Source of the DNA: JAXDJJ01 sp034665745
GTDB lineage: Bacteria > Actinomycetota > CADDZG01 > WHSQ01
Direction of reading: 5' to 3'
Assembly (NCBI GenBank): GCA_034665745.1
Contig: JAXDJJ010000035.1
Span: 31,677 to 95,676, forward strand
Length of the DNA stretch: 64,000 bases
In this document: one piece after another, positions 37,185 to 46,352 of the stretch
Numbering within the stretch: position 1 is the first letter of the stretch
Layout of the letters: every line of letters begins with the position of its first letter
The notes under the pieces: generated by a model
The model's database searches: none
Told to the model about the DNA's origin: nothing
What the model saw: only the letters and a program-made list of their open reading frames with translations
Made by a program: the position numbers and the translations under genes

Positions 37185-37293
37185 CCCATGCCCCCCGGTC
37201 ATTCCGATGACATCCCTTCGAACGGCGCTGACTTCATTACAGCAAGCATCCGGCCGGGAGTGGGTATCTCTGAATAAGTAAGTTAAGCAAGCC

Positions 37294-37683
37294 CTAGGGC
37301 TTGCAGATGCCGCAGGGCCGCATACCGGCCTTACGGGCCGCGGCTTTCGTCATCGTTTGTGCGCCCTTGGACGACGCGTAACGGCATTCCGAGCGGTGGA
37401 AGCGCTTCGTGTCGGGGATGCCCACAACTTCTTGGGTGGCCTCTTGCTCGGCTGCGGTGCGCTCCTTGGCCGCCTCTTCCGCTTCCTTGGCGGAGGCTCT
37501 CCGCTCGACCGCGACGGCTTCCTGACGGCTGCGGAAGAAAGCAAGGGCCAGCGCCACCGCGGCCCCCACGCTCGCAACGATCGACGTCCAGATGGCGGAC
37601 TCGTTAGCGGATACCCAACCTAAGACAAGGGCGATCGCGGAAGCGGCGATCAATAGAACGGACGCGCCGATAAGAGCCGTCAT
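37294..37683 (-). CDS. Small membrane protein with C-terminal Ada-like CxxC zinc-site domain
   Basis: 129 aa. Two hydrophobic helices (near residues 5-25 and 32-50) and a charged Ala/Glu-rich coiled segment lead to a C-terminal motif FHRSECRYASSKGAQTM, then MRPCGICKP. The pattern HxxxCxY...PCxxCKP is found on the ends of many bacterial surface proteins and nucleases and resembles the Ada metal-binding fold. It follows divIVA by 18 nt. Function unknown. Confidence 0.62.
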   Translation of the reverse strand: MTALIGASVLLIAASAIALVLGWVSANESAIWTSIVASVGAAVALALAFFRSRQEAVAVERRASAKEAEEAAKERTAAEQEATQEVVGIPDTKRFHRSECRYASSKGAQTMTKAAARKAGMRPCGICKP

Positions 37684-37701
37684 CCTTGTAGTTGTACCTC
37701 G

Positions 37702-38484
37702 TTATTCGTCGCCCCAGAACAGACCACGCAGGCCGCGACGAGGAGCACCTGTTTCGGCTTCCTCCGGCGGCGCTTCCTGATCGGAAGCCTGCACGGGCTG
37801 AGCTTGGGACGGAGACGATGGGCTAGGGCGCGCGGTCAGTTGCCCCGGTGGCGACGCCTCGCTCGAAACGGGGCGGGATACGACCGGAGCTGCTTGGGGT
37901 CGAGGTGTCGCGCCTGCTGGTGACACCGACGCGTTGGCCGCGCCCTCGGGGCGCGACGTCGTCCGCGGGCGATCATCGACCAGTCCTTCGAACGCCTTCA
38001 GCTGCTGCTCCATGAACAACTTGAGACGCTGCTTGAGCTCGGACTCGAACACCCTCAGTCGATCGATCGACGCGTCCAGCTCTCGCTTCTTGGTCGCATG
38101 GTCACGGTCGGCATCCAAGGTCTTTCGGCGCATCTCTTCTTCCAGGGTGCTCATGCGCGCGCGGGCCTCTTCGTTCGCTTTACCAACCCGCTGCTCGGCT
38201 TCGGTGATGAGCTGTTCGGCCTTGGCCTTAGCACTAGCGATGGCCTCTTCGGAGGCTCGCTGCGCGGTCATAAGAGTCTTCTTCAACATCTCCTCGGTGT
38301 CGCGACTTGTCGACACCGCTTGATCGAGCTCACGGATCCGGGTCTGCAATGACTGGTTCTCACGCAAGACTCGGTCGACGGTCTCCGCTACCCGATCGAG
38401 GAAGTCATCGACCTCTTCCTGGTTATAGCCACGCCACGCATCGTGGAACTGCTTCTCGTGGATATTGCGCGCAGAGACGTCCAT
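37702..38484 (-). CDS. divIVA: DivIVA/Wag31-type cell-pole protein
   Basis: 260 aa. The N-terminal DivIVA domain MDVSARNIHEKQFHDAWRGY and NQEEVDDFLDRVAETVDRVL binds curved membrane. A long coiled coil (about residues 40-155) and a Pro/Ser/Ala-rich disordered tail follow. In actinobacteria this protein directs polar growth and is normally placed downstream of ftsZ-yggS-sepF-yggT, as here. Confidence 0.92.
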   Translation of the reverse strand: MDVSARNIHEKQFHDAWRGYNQEEVDDFLDRVAETVDRVLRENQSLQTRIRELDQAVSTSRDTEEMLKKTLMTAQRASEEAIASAKAKAEQLITEAEQRVGKANEEARARMSTLEEEMRRKTLDADRDHATKKRELDASIDRLRVFESELKQRLKLFMEQQLKAFEGLVDDRPRTTSRPEGAANASVSPAGATPRPQAAPVVSRPVSSEASPPGQLTARPSPSSPSQAQPVQASDQEAPPEEAETGAPRRGLRGLFWGDE

Positions 38485-38536
38485 GCCCGCAGTATCCCAA
38501 ACCTCAGGAGCAATAAGGGGGCAATGCGAGGTGTGG

Positions 38537-38803
38537 CTAGAGGGAGCTTCCGGCGATCGTGCGGATCAGGATGTTGATGAGGATGAAGATCACTAGAGGC
38601 GAGAAGTCGAACCCTCCGACGGGCGGGATGTAGCGACGGAAGAAGCTCATGACCGGTTCGGTGAGCTCGTAGATCACCCTGATCACCGGCGTCAGTGCCG
38701 ATGAGGGGGTCCAGAACATCGTCACCCATGACAGCAGGATGCGAGCGATAAGGACGTAGCTATAGACCTGGAGAGCCAGGATCAGGAGATAGGCAAGATC
38801 CAA
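38537..38803 (-). CDS. YggT-family membrane protein
   Basis: 88 aa with two hydrophobic segments (LAYLLILALQVYSYVLIARIL and FSPLVIFILINILIRTIAG) and FRRYIPPVGGFDFSPL between them, the usual YggT pattern. Role in osmotic stress or division is suggested in other bacteria but not proven. It lies between sepF and divIVA, its standard place. Confidence 0.9.
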   Translation of the reverse strand: MDLAYLLILALQVYSYVLIARILLSWVTMFWTPSSALTPVIRVIYELTEPVMSFFRRYIPPVGGFDFSPLVIFILINILIRTIAGSSL

Positions 38804-38812
38804 ATGAGCCGA

Positions 38813-39283
38813 CTAAGCCTGGTTGTAGAAGCCGCTCTCCTCGAGGAAACGCCTTCTTTCCTCAGCCGAGACCTGGACTCCTGCGGGGGTCAGTAGATAG
38901 ACACTGTCGGTCACGGCTTGCATCGAACCGTGCAGTCCGTACGCGAGTCCGCTAGCGAAGTCCACCAACCGGCGAGCGAGCTTTGGGTCGGCACCGACGA
39001 GATTCATGATGACCGAGATCCCTTCGCGGAACTTGTCGCCGATCTCCTGAGCGTCGTTGAACGCGGTCGGCTGCACCACGTGCAACTTCGCTGAAGAAGG
39101 TGTCGGTATCGCGGTGACGACAGCATCACGTCTAACGGGACGCTCCTCACGGACCCGCCGCAACGGCTGGCGTTCGGGCGCGGCTGCAGGCTCTTCGTAG
39201 TCGTCCTCGTATGCGTACGCATCGAGCTCGTCGTCTTCGACGAGACCCAGGTACATGAGGGTTTTCCGCCATACGCCTGCCAT
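38813..39283 (-). CDS. sepF: Cell division protein SepF
   Basis: 156 aa. A short amphipathic N-terminus (MAGVWRKTLMYLGLVEDDE) probably binds membrane. An acidic and Arg-rich linker follows, then the SepF core VVQPTAFNDAQEIGDKFREG and VDFASGLAYGLHGSMQAV. It anchors FtsZ filaments to the membrane in lineages without FtsA, which fits the absence of ftsA here. Confidence 0.94.
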   Translation of the reverse strand: MAGVWRKTLMYLGLVEDDELDAYAYEDDYEEPAAAPERQPLRRVREERPVRRDAVVTAIPTPSSAKLHVVQPTAFNDAQEIGDKFREGISVIMNLVGADPKLARRLVDFASGLAYGLHGSMQAVTDSVYLLTPAGVQVSAEERRRFLEESGFYNQA

Positions 39284-39314
39284 GGCACGAAGGATATCCC
39301 GGGAATGACCGGTT

Positions 39315-39998
39315 CTAACGGGTTCTCGGGCCGAATATCGCCCGGCCCACGCGCACGACGGTCGCTCCCTCTTCGATGGCGACTTCGAAGTCCCCGCTCA
39401 TGCCCATCGAGAGGTGATCCGCCCCCGCTATCTCCGCATGGACCGTGTCCCGGAGTTCGGCCAGCTCTTTGAAGTAGGGCCGTGCGCCTTCGGGGCTGTC
39501 GGTCTGGGGTGGGATGGCCATCAGACCCCTGACCCTCAGCCCGTCGAGAGCGTCTAGCTGCTCCACCAGAGCCAGCGCACGCTGGGGCTCGACCCCTGCC
39601 TTCATCGTTTCGGCTGCAATGTTTACCTCGACTAGGACATCCTGGATCAGGTCGAGCGATCGGGCTCGGCGGGCGATCGCCTCCCCGAGCCCGATGCGGT
39701 CGACGGAATGGATCAGCTCCGCCACTCCAACCACCTGGCGCACCTTGTTGGTCTGCAAAGGGCCGATGAAGTGCCACGTCGCACGCGTCCCCAAGACCGC
39801 TGCCTTCTCCTTGAGTTCCTGGGCACGGTTCTCACCGATGTCTGTGACGCCTGCGTCCAGTGCCGCCGCAACACGATCCGCCGGAAAGGTCTTTGCGACC
39901 GCTACCAACGTCACCTCCGAAGCAGATCGGCCGACGCGCTTGCACGCCGCATCGATCTTCGCCTTGACGTCGGCCAGTCTCTCGTCGAACGCCGTCAC
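39315..39998 (-). CDS. YggS-family PLP homeostasis protein
   Basis: 227 aa, fold-type III PLP binder without known catalysis. The PLP lysine is in VTLVAVAKTFPADRV and the phosphate-binding C-terminal segment is LSMGMSGDFEVAIEEGATVVRVG. It overlaps pgeF by 4 nt and precedes sepF by 31 nt. Confidence 0.95.
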   Translation of the reverse strand: MTAFDERLADVKAKIDAACKRVGRSASEVTLVAVAKTFPADRVAAALDAGVTDIGENRAQELKEKAAVLGTRATWHFIGPLQTNKVRQVVGVAELIHSVDRIGLGEAIARRARSLDLIQDVLVEVNIAAETMKAGVEPQRALALVEQLDALDGLRVRGLMAIPPQTDSPEGARPYFKELAELRDTVHAEIAGADHLSMGMSGDFEVAIEEGATVVRVGRAIFGPRTR

Positions 39999-40738
39999 GC
40001 GAGGAGTCCGGTGAACGCGCCCTGCCTACCCGTTACGCGATCGCGCCGATAAGAGAAGTAGCGCGCGTCGCACGATGTGCACTCGGTTGTGGCCTCTACG
40101 TCCGCGACACCGGCGTTGTGCAGGGCGACGACTGCAGCACGCCCGGGATCGACGTGATCGTCCGACGCGACCGGAAGTCCTGCACGGCGGAAAGCATCCA
40201 CGACCTCCGGCCCGACCTCGTAACAGCAAGCATGGATAGAGGGTCCCACCCACGCCTTCGTCACCGAACCCAGCTCGGCGATGGCCGCCTCGATCGCACC
40301 GGAGACGAGACCGCGCCATCCGGCATGGGCGACAGCGACCGCACCGTTGGTGTGAAGGACGACCGGGACGCAATCGGCGGTCAAGATGCCGATGACCCGT
40401 CCGGGGACACGGGAGACGAGCACGTCTGCCTCACCGATCACGCCGGAATCCTCGGGACCTGCCGAGAGGACGTCTTTGCCGTGCACCTGCCGCGCCAAGA
40501 CCAGGGCACCAACGTCGAAGCCTGCCGCGGCGGCGACCCGCGTCCGGTTCTCGTCCACATCAGCGAGGTCGTCGCCGACCCGGGCTGCCAGGTTCAGGGA
40601 GTCATAGGGGGCCTTGGACGTGCCGCCCTCGCGGTCGGCGAACGCAACCAGAACGCCTTCGCCGAGGGCTTCTTCGTCGCGCAGCAAGCGGATCCCGTTA
40701 TGGATCGTTTCGGTCAACACCAGAGAAGTGTCCCCCAC
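39995..40738 (-). CDS. pgeF: YfiH/PgeF-family peptidoglycan editing factor
   Basis: 247 aa. The Cys-His-His zinc site is made by ADCVPVVL, VAHAGWRGLVSGAI and the CCYEVGPEV region; the last normally reads GPCCYEV but here SIHACCYEV. The family removes wrongly incorporated L-Ser from peptidoglycan precursors and shows purine-nucleoside activity in some members. GTG start. It is separated from ftsZ by a terminator. Confidence 0.92.
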   Translation of the reverse strand: MGDTSLVLTETIHNGIRLLRDEEALGEGVLVAFADREGGTSKAPYDSLNLAARVGDDLADVDENRTRVAAAAGFDVGALVLARQVHGKDVLSAGPEDSGVIGEADVLVSRVPGRVIGILTADCVPVVLHTNGAVAVAHAGWRGLVSGAIEAAIAELGSVTKAWVGPSIHACCYEVGPEVVDAFRRAGLPVASDDHVDPGRAAVVALHNAGVADVEATTECTSCDARYFSYRRDRVTGRQGAFTGLLA

Positions 40739-40767
40739 GCGAACGCGGCCTTCGAGCCCACAAAAGA

Positions 40768-40791
40768 AAGCGGGACCCGAGGGTCCCGCTT
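40768..40791 (-). terminator. Terminator after ftsZ
   Basis: 10-bp stem (AAGCGGGACC / GGTCCCGCTT) with loop CTCG on the minus strand and the tail TCTTTTG. It lies 25 nt after the ftsZ stop and 29 nt before pgeF, and probably reduces transcription into pgeF-yggS-sepF. Confidence 0.8.
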
Positions 40792-40816
40792 CCAGGGAAG
40801 TTACCCGGGGTGTTCG

Positions 40817-41932
40817 CTATTCGTTACGCAAGAACGATGGGATCTCGAGGTCCTCGTTGTCGTCGAACACGAGGTGCGCCTCGCGCTCGGTCTCTCCTAG
40901 GAACCCAGGGGTCGAGTCGTCTACTGCGGTCAACGAGAAGATCTCCTCGTCGGGTCTGACGATCTCTTCGGCCTCGCGCTGTCCCCAGCGATCGAAGCCG
41001 GCGGCGATAACGGTCACCCGCACCTCGTCACCAAGGGTGTCGTCGACGACGGCCCCGAAGATGATGTTCGCATCAGGGTGAGCGGCGGCCGAGATGATGC
41101 TGGCCGCTTCGTTGACCTCGGCTAGGCCAAGGTCTGATCCGCCGGCGATGTTCAGTAGTACCCCACGGGCGCCATCGATCGAGGCCTCGAGGAGCGGCGA
41201 AGAGATGGCAACGCGCGCTGCCTCCGCGGCTCGATGCTCGCCGCGTGCCGTTCCGATACCCATCAATGACGATCCGGCCTCGGTCATGACTGCTTTCACA
41301 TCGGCGAAGTCAAGGTTGATCAACCCGGGCGTGGTGATGAGATCCGTGATGCCCTGCACGCCCTGCAACAGAACCTCGTCTGCCATGCGGAACGCTTCCA
41401 TGAAAGAGGTGTCCGGCTCGCTGACCTCGATCAGGCGATCGTTCGGGATGACGATCAAGGTGTCGACCTTGTCCTTGAGATTCAGGATGCCCTTGTCTGC
41501 GTTGGAGGCGCGGTGGCGACCTTCGAAACCGAAGGGACGCGTAACCACACCGATCGTCAGAGAACCGATCGACTTGGCGATCTCCGCCACGATCGGGGCG
41601 CCACCTGTTCCGGTACCGCCACCCTTGCCCGCGGTGATGAAGACCATGTCGGCGCCCTTGAGCACCTCTTCGATCTCGTCACGATGATCCTCGGCGGCTT
41701 GCCGGCCTACCTCCGGATCGGCTCCGGCACCGAGGCCCTTCGTGAGCTCTCGGCCGATGTCGAGTTTGACGTCTGCATCCGACATCAGAAGCGCTTGCGC
41801 GTCGGTGTTGATGGCGATGAACTCCACGCCCTTGAGCCCGACCTCGATCATGCGGTTCACGGCGTTAACACCACCCCCGCCGATGCCGACAACCTTGATC
41901 ACTGCGAGGTAATTCTGGGGCCCAGTCGCCAT
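40817..41932 (-). CDS. ftsZ: Cell division protein FtsZ
   Basis: 371 aa tubulin-like GTPase that forms the Z ring. N-terminus [25 protein letters not shown] signature [11 protein letters not shown]7 loop [11 protein letters not shown], and a C-terminal peptide [11 protein letters not shown] for SepF binding. I chose the ATG at 41932 (MATGPQNYL), 7 nt after GGAGG. An in-frame ATG at 41938 is too close to that site, and the start at 42034 adds 34 unlikely residues. Two candidate promoters lie upstream in the ftsQ-ftsZ gap. Confidence 0.98.
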   Translation of the reverse strand: MATGPQNYLAVIKVVGIGGGGVNAVNRMIEVGLKGVEFIAINTDAQALLMSDADVKLDIGRELTKGLGAGADPEVGRQAAEDHRDEIEEVLKGADMVFITAGKGGGTGTGGAPIVAEIAKSIGSLTIGVVTRPFGFEGRHRASNADKGILNLKDKVDTLIVIPNDRLIEVSEPDTSFMEAFRMADEVLLQGVQGITDLITTPGLINLDFADVKAVMTEAGSSLMGIGTARGEHRAAEAARVAISSPLLEASIDGARGVLLNIAGGSDLGLAEVNEAASIISAAAHPDANIIFGAVVDDTLGDEVRVTVIAAGFDRWGQREAEEIVRPDEEIFSLTAVDDSTPGFLGETEREAHLVFDDNEDLEIPSFLRNE

Positions 41933-42033
41933 TGCCATTCCTCCCTTGTCCCTCCACCACGGCTCTACGGTTGCGCGCCCCGTCGTTACAGAGTTGCGTT
42001 TCCGCAGGTCAGAGGGTTGTTCCCAGCGGCTCA

Positions 42034-42063
42034 ACCTAAGGTCGAGCCTTAGACTTATGTCAA
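42034..42063 (-). promoter_or_regulatory. Candidate ftsZ promoter P2 with embedded inverted repeat
   Basis: Minus strand TTGACA (42058-42063), 18-nt spacer, TTAGGT (42034-42039). A perfect 6-bp inverted repeat CTAAGG-N5-CCTTAG (42036-42052) covers the spacer and -10 region and could be an operator. Confidence 0.4.
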
Positions 42064-42083
42064 CCTACAGGTTACGGTTCAGG

Positions 42084-42111
42084 AATATATCGCGACGACT
42101 AGATGGGTCAA
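42084..42111 (-). promoter_or_regulatory. Candidate ftsZ promoter P1
   Basis: Minus strand TTGACC (42106-42111), 16-nt spacer, TATATT (42084-42089). It lies in the 218-nt gap between the ftsQ stop and the ftsZ start, which holds no ORF. Confidence 0.5.
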
Positions 42112-42150
42112 GCGCAACGCACGCGAAGTGTTCGCGCTCTCACACCTTCT

Positions 42151-42969
42151 CTACGCGCTAGGCGAAGGAGCCGGCGTTGCTTGCGACGTCCGGGGCGCCA
42201 CTGCGGGGCTCGTCGGAACGCGGACATCGATGTAGGCCGCACTCCTCCCCTGCTCGTCGAGCCGCTTGAGCAAGGCATCGAGGACTTCGTTCTTCGCTTG
42301 CAGTCGCTCGGCCGCACCGAAGCGGATCAGGGTCCCATCGGTGAGAGAGAAACTGATGCGCTCGAAGGTTGGTGCGACCACCGCGACGATGTCGGCTCGG
42401 AGTTTGCCGGACATCGAGCGGAACGCCTTCAAAGCGTCTTGGATCTCGGGAGTGGTCAGTTGGGCGCCAACCTCGATGTCTCCGGTCTCCGCTCCTCCGA
42501 GTACAGGCAGGTCATCCGAGACGGCCCCAGAGTCCAGTACATATCCACGGGAATCGATCGTCCAGCGCGCGGCACCCAACGACACGACCATCGCGGGAAC
42601 GCGCTCGGTGATGCGAACCCTCACCGTGCCCGGCAGCATCCGGTCGACCTCCGCGTCCTTCACCCAGGGAAGGGTCTCGGCGCGCATCTCGACGTCGGCG
42701 ATCGATAGCAACAAGAGGTTGTCGTCGGAGCCCAGGCCGGCCACGCGCGCAACGTCCTCGGACGTCGTGTGTTTCGCTCCGACCACCTTCACCTCGTCTA
42801 CGGCCAGCAACGGAGATGCCAGGGCCACCCATGCAAGAGCTCCAAGGGCGGCGACGCAACCGACCCCGGTAACGATCCTTTTCCTCTTCGTCCGGGCAAC
42901 CGCGCGCCGTCTGCGACTGATCCGGGGATCGGTCACGGCCCGCTCGCCTCGGGTTGCACTCCTACTCAT
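42151..42969 (-). CDS. ftsQ: Cell division protein FtsQ
   Basis: 272 aa bitopic membrane protein. A basic cytoplasmic tail (RRRRAVARTKRKR) leads to one helix (VGCVAALGALAWVALASPLL) and a POTRA domain (VDEVKVVGAKHTTSEDVARV), then the beta domain and a Pro/Ala-rich tail. It links FtsL-FtsB to the divisome. The start is the ATG at 42969, overlapping the murB stop by 8 nt. Confidence 0.93.
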   Translation of the reverse strand: MSRSATRGERAVTDPRISRRRRAVARTKRKRIVTGVGCVAALGALAWVALASPLLAVDEVKVVGAKHTTSEDVARVAGLGSDDNLLLLSIADVEMRAETLPWVKDAEVDRMLPGTVRVRITERVPAMVVSLGAARWTIDSRGYVLDSGAVSDDLPVLGGAETGDIEVGAQLTTPEIQDALKAFRSMSGKLRADIVAVVAPTFERISFSLTDGTLIRFGAAERLQAKNEVLDALLKRLDEQGRSAAYIDVRVPTSPAVAPRTSQATPAPSPSA

Positions 42970-43912
42970 CGATATCCACCTCACCAGGGTGATCCACGAA
43001 GGTGCCAACGAAGCGGATCTCCGGGATCAGGTCCACGCCGTGGGCCGACTGGACCCTCCGACGGACCTCGGCGACTAGGTCGTAAACGTCTTGAGCCGTG
43101 GACCCATCACCGGCTATGAAGAAGTTCGCGTGGAGCTCCGAGACGCGTGCGCCTCCGACGGAAAACCCCTTCAGCCCGGCAGCTTCGACCAGCCGGCCTG
43201 CGTGATCGCCCGGGGGATTCCGGAACACGCTTCCTGCGTTCTGGACGGCTCCGGGCTGAGTGTCGGCCCGGTGTTTGCGGTACGCCTCCATGTGGGCTTT
43301 GACCTCTGCCGGATCGGCAGGGTCGAGGGAGAAGGTTCCCGACAGCACGAGATCGGTGTCGGAGAGGTTCGAGTGGCGGTAGGAAAACATCAATTCACCA
43401 ACATCTCGGTGATCGAGGGACCCCGAGGCGAGATCGAAGATGGTGGCGCTACGCAAACAGTCCTTGATCTCCCTGCCGTGGGCACCGGCGTTCATGCGCA
43501 CCGCTCCCCCTACCGATCCCGGGATGGCGATCAGGAACTCAGCGCCCTCGAGCCCTCTCCGGGCAGCCCAGTTGGCCAACAAAGGCAGAGCGGTGCCACC
43601 TCCGGCCCGGGCGCCACCGTCGGCCCCCTCGACGTAGGAGAAGGCCGCTCCGAGCCGTACCGCGATGCCGGGCCATCCCTCGTCCGAGATCACCAGGTTG
43701 GAGCCTCTGCCGACCGCGAGGACCGGGGGCCGATCGTCGGCCGATGCGAGGACCTTGCCCATCGCCACGAGATCGTCTTCGGTAGCCGGCTCGACGTAGA
43801 TCGCAGCCGGGCCTCCCAGGCGATAGGTCGTGAAACGGGCCAAGGGTTCGTCACGCGTCACCTTGCACGAGAGCTCTCGTTCGAGGGACAACGCAAGGGC
43901 ATCGATGCTCAT
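42962..43912 (-). CDS. murB: UDP-N-acetylenolpyruvoylglucosamine reductase
   Basis: 316 aa flavoprotein that makes UDP-MurNAc. FAD-binding motifs TTYRLGGPAAIYVEP and VGRGSNLVISDEGW, GIPGSVGGAVRMNAGAHG-like AIPGSVGGAVRMNAGAHG, and catalytic Ser in AGSVFRNPPGDHAGRLVE. It is the type II (short) form lacking the extra domain. Its position between murC and ftsQ is common in Firmicutes and others but not in the best-known actinobacteria. Confidence 0.96.
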   Translation of the reverse strand: MSIDALALSLERELSCKVTRDEPLARFTTYRLGGPAAIYVEPATEDDLVAMGKVLASADDRPPVLAVGRGSNLVISDEGWPGIAVRLGAAFSYVEGADGGARAGGGTALPLLANWAARRGLEGAEFLIAIPGSVGGAVRMNAGAHGREIKDCLRSATIFDLASGSLDHRDVGELMFSYRHSNLSDTDLVLSGTFSLDPADPAEVKAHMEAYRKHRADTQPGAVQNAGSVFRNPPGDHAGRLVEAAGLKGFSVGGARVSELHANFFIAGDGSTAQDVYDLVAEVRRRVQSAHGVDLIPEIRFVGTFVDHPGEVDIDE

Positions 43913-45279
43913 GACTGTGCGTCCAGCACCTGAAGGAATTCCTCGCCCAGCGAGGTGACATCACCCGCACCAAGCGTCAGGACGAGGTCACCATCTCGTG
44001 CGGTGGTTCGCAGATACGCGATGACGTCCGATCGGTGTGGGAGGAATGCAACCCCGCGACCCGGGACGGTCGAGCACACCGCGTCCGATACGAGCTTGCC
44101 CGAGACGCCGGGCACAGGTTCCTCGCCCGCGCCGTAGATGTCAGTAACGATGATCCGATCGGCATCCGCGAACGCAGCCCCGAATTCGCGGTGAAGAGCG
44201 GCCGTGCGTGAATAGCGGTGGGGTTGGAACACGGCGATCACTCTGTCCCAGGGACCGCTCTGGGCGGCCTTCAAGGTCGCTCGCACTTCGGTCGGGTGAT
44301 GGGCATAGTCGTCGATCACAGTCACTCCAGCGACCTCTCCTTTGAGGTCGAACCTGCGCTCGACGCCGCGGAAAGAACCGAGACCGGAAACGATGAGGTC
44401 GAGCTCGACGCCACAGGTGAGAGCGGCTCCGATCGCGGCCAAGGCATTCGCGATGTTGTGCTCACCAAGGGCCTGCAACCTGACCTCTCGGGTGCCTGCG
44501 GGGGTGGCGACGGTGAACAACGTCTCACGACCCACCGTGCGGGCGTGCGTAGACACGAGGTCCCCCTCGCCCCCGAACGTTAGGACCGTGCGCCCGGTAG
44601 ACCTGGCCCCCTCCTCGATCGATCCACCGGCCGGAACGACCAGAGCACCTTCCTGATGCGTTGCATCCATGAAGTCTTGGAAAGCCGCAGTGAGCTCGTC
44701 CATGGAGCCCCAGTGGTCCACGTGATCCATCTCGATGTTCGTGACCACGGCAACGTGCGGATGCAACAAGAGGAAGGAACCATCACTCTCATCGGATTCG
44801 GCCACCGAAAGATCGCCCGACCCGGACAGCGCGTTCGTTCCCGAATCGTTCAGTCCACCTCCAACCAAGAAGGTGGGATCGAGCCCGGCGGTCCGAAATA
44901 TCGAAACGATCATCGAGGTTGTCGTTGTCTTCCCGTGGGTGCCCGCGACGATCACGGATCGACTTCCTTCGAGAAGCTCAGCGAGGGCTTCCCCACGCGT
45001 CAGCACCTTGATGCCCGACCTGCGTGCGCGTTCAAGCTCTGGGTTCGATTCTGGGATCGCTGCCGACATCACTACGAGGTCCGCTCCCTCGACATTGTCT
45101 CCGTCGTGACCAACCCGAACATCGGCTCCGAGAGCGGCTAGAACCGTCATCGCGCGAGAGCCTTTGAGGTCCGATCCGGAGACGGGGATCTTTCGCTCCA
45201 GCAGGACCTTTGCGATCGCGGACATGCCCGCGCCACCGATGCCGATGAAGTGCACCCGAGTCGCCGTCTCGAAACTCAT
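43909..45279 (-). CDS. murC: UDP-N-acetylmuramate-L-alanine ligase
   Basis: 456 aa Mur ligase. FIGIGGAGMSAIAKVLLERK opens the UDP-binding domain, the ATP loop is GTHGKTTTTSM, and NIEMDHVDHWGS is the central-domain signature. It adds L-Ala to UDP-MurNAc. Overlaps murG and murB by 4 nt each. Confidence 0.97.
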   Translation of the reverse strand: MSFETATRVHFIGIGGAGMSAIAKVLLERKIPVSGSDLKGSRAMTVLAALGADVRVGHDGDNVEGADLVVMSAAIPESNPELERARRSGIKVLTRGEALAELLEGSRSVIVAGTHGKTTTTSMIVSIFRTAGLDPTFLVGGGLNDSGTNALSGSGDLSVAESDESDGSFLLLHPHVAVVTNIEMDHVDHWGSMDELTAAFQDFMDATHQEGALVVPAGGSIEEGARSTGRTVLTFGGEGDLVSTHARTVGRETLFTVATPAGTREVRLQALGEHNIANALAAIGAALTCGVELDLIVSGLGSFRGVERRFDLKGEVAGVTVIDDYAHHPTEVRATLKAAQSGPWDRVIAVFQPHRYSRTAALHREFGAAFADADRIIVTDIYGAGEEPVPGVSGKLVSDAVCSTVPGRGVAFLPHRSDVIAYLRTTARDGDLVLTLGAGDVTSLGEEFLQVLDAQS

Positions 45280-46352
45280 CCGGCGCTGCTCACGAGTTCC
45301 GCGAGCCGCTCAGCCGCGTCTGGTTTCCCTAACCGTTTCGCGGCTGCCGCCATCGTTTCCAGTTGCCCCCCGGCGAGCATGCTTTCGACGAGCTCACCCA
45401 AACCTTCCGGGGTCGCATCTGCATCGGCAAGAACGCGCGCGGCTCCCGCTCGTTCGAGGATCTCCGCGTGTCGCAGTTGTTGTTGATCGCGATGGTGAGG
45501 ATAAGGAACGATCACCGACGGAAGCCCAACCACGCTTAGCTCTGCCACCGTCGTCGCTCCCCCGCGACATATCGCCACATCGGCGACCGCGTAGACCTCG
45601 GCCATCGCGTCCGTGTACTCGATCGCGCGGTAGCCAACGCCCAGATCGACCTCGCCCTCGGCCTTGCTCGCAGGTGACCTGCCTGAGATGTGGAGTACCT
45701 GGATGTCGGAACGAGAGCGCCACCGCTGTGCCAGCGCGGGCGCAGCGCGGTTCAGTGTCCGCGCTCCCAGGCTCCCGCCGAACACCAGAACGGTCTTCCG
45801 GGCGGGGTCTAGGTCGAAGCGCACGTACCCAGCGGCCCGGCTCGCTGTTCTATCGAGCTCGACGATCTCTGGGGCGACTGGGTTCCCCGTGAACACTCCG
45901 CGAGCCCCCACATCGTCAAGGGTCTCTTCGAACGACACTCCGATATGGCGAGCGAACGGCTTGCTGACCTTGTTCGCAAGACCGAGCACGATGTTCTGCT
46001 CGTGTAGCACCACGGGGATAGACCGACTGCGTGCGGCGACACAGACAGGCAGGCTGACATAGCCACCCATCCCAAGGACGACATCGGCACCGCGCGACCG
46101 AAGCACCCGGCGGGCCGCTCCGATAGCGCGGAGGGCTTTGACACCCACACCAGGCAGGCCAAGGGGACGAGCTCTGTCGAATCCAGCGATGTCTAACGTG
46201 TCGAGCGCGAACCCACTATCCGGCACCACCGTCGCCTCGAGCCCGGTGGCGGTACCGATGAAAGTCACCGAATGCTCGGCGAGGGAGCGCGCAACGGCAA
46301 CGGCGGGATTCACATGCCCTGCGGTTCCTCCGGCAGCGATCACGATGTTCAT
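45276..46352 (-). CDS. murG: UDP-GlcNAc:undecaprenyl-PP-MurNAc-pentapeptide GlcNAc transferase
   Basis: 358 aa GT28 enzyme that makes lipid II on the inner face of the membrane. Seen: IVIAAGGTAGHVNPAVAVA, the acceptor loop MGGYVSLPVCVAA, HEQNIVLGLANK, and the donor site CRGGATTVAELSVVGLPSVIVPYPHHRDQQQ. The start is the ATG at 46352, in an ATGA overlap with ftsW. The 693-aa frame reading upstream to 47357 is a shadow of ftsW. Confidence 0.97.
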   Translation of the reverse strand: MNIVIAAGGTAGHVNPAVAVARSLAEHSVTFIGTATGLEATVVPDSGFALDTLDIAGFDRARPLGLPGVGVKALRAIGAARRVLRSRGADVVLGMGGYVSLPVCVAARSRSIPVVLHEQNIVLGLANKVSKPFARHIGVSFEETLDDVGARGVFTGNPVAPEIVELDRTASRAAGYVRFDLDPARKTVLVFGGSLGARTLNRAAPALAQRWRSRSDIQVLHISGRSPASKAEGEVDLGVGYRAIEYTDAMAEVYAVADVAICRGGATTVAELSVVGLPSVIVPYPHHRDQQQLRHAEILERAGAARVLADADATPEGLGELVESMLAGGQLETMAAAAKRLGKPDAAERLAELVSSAG

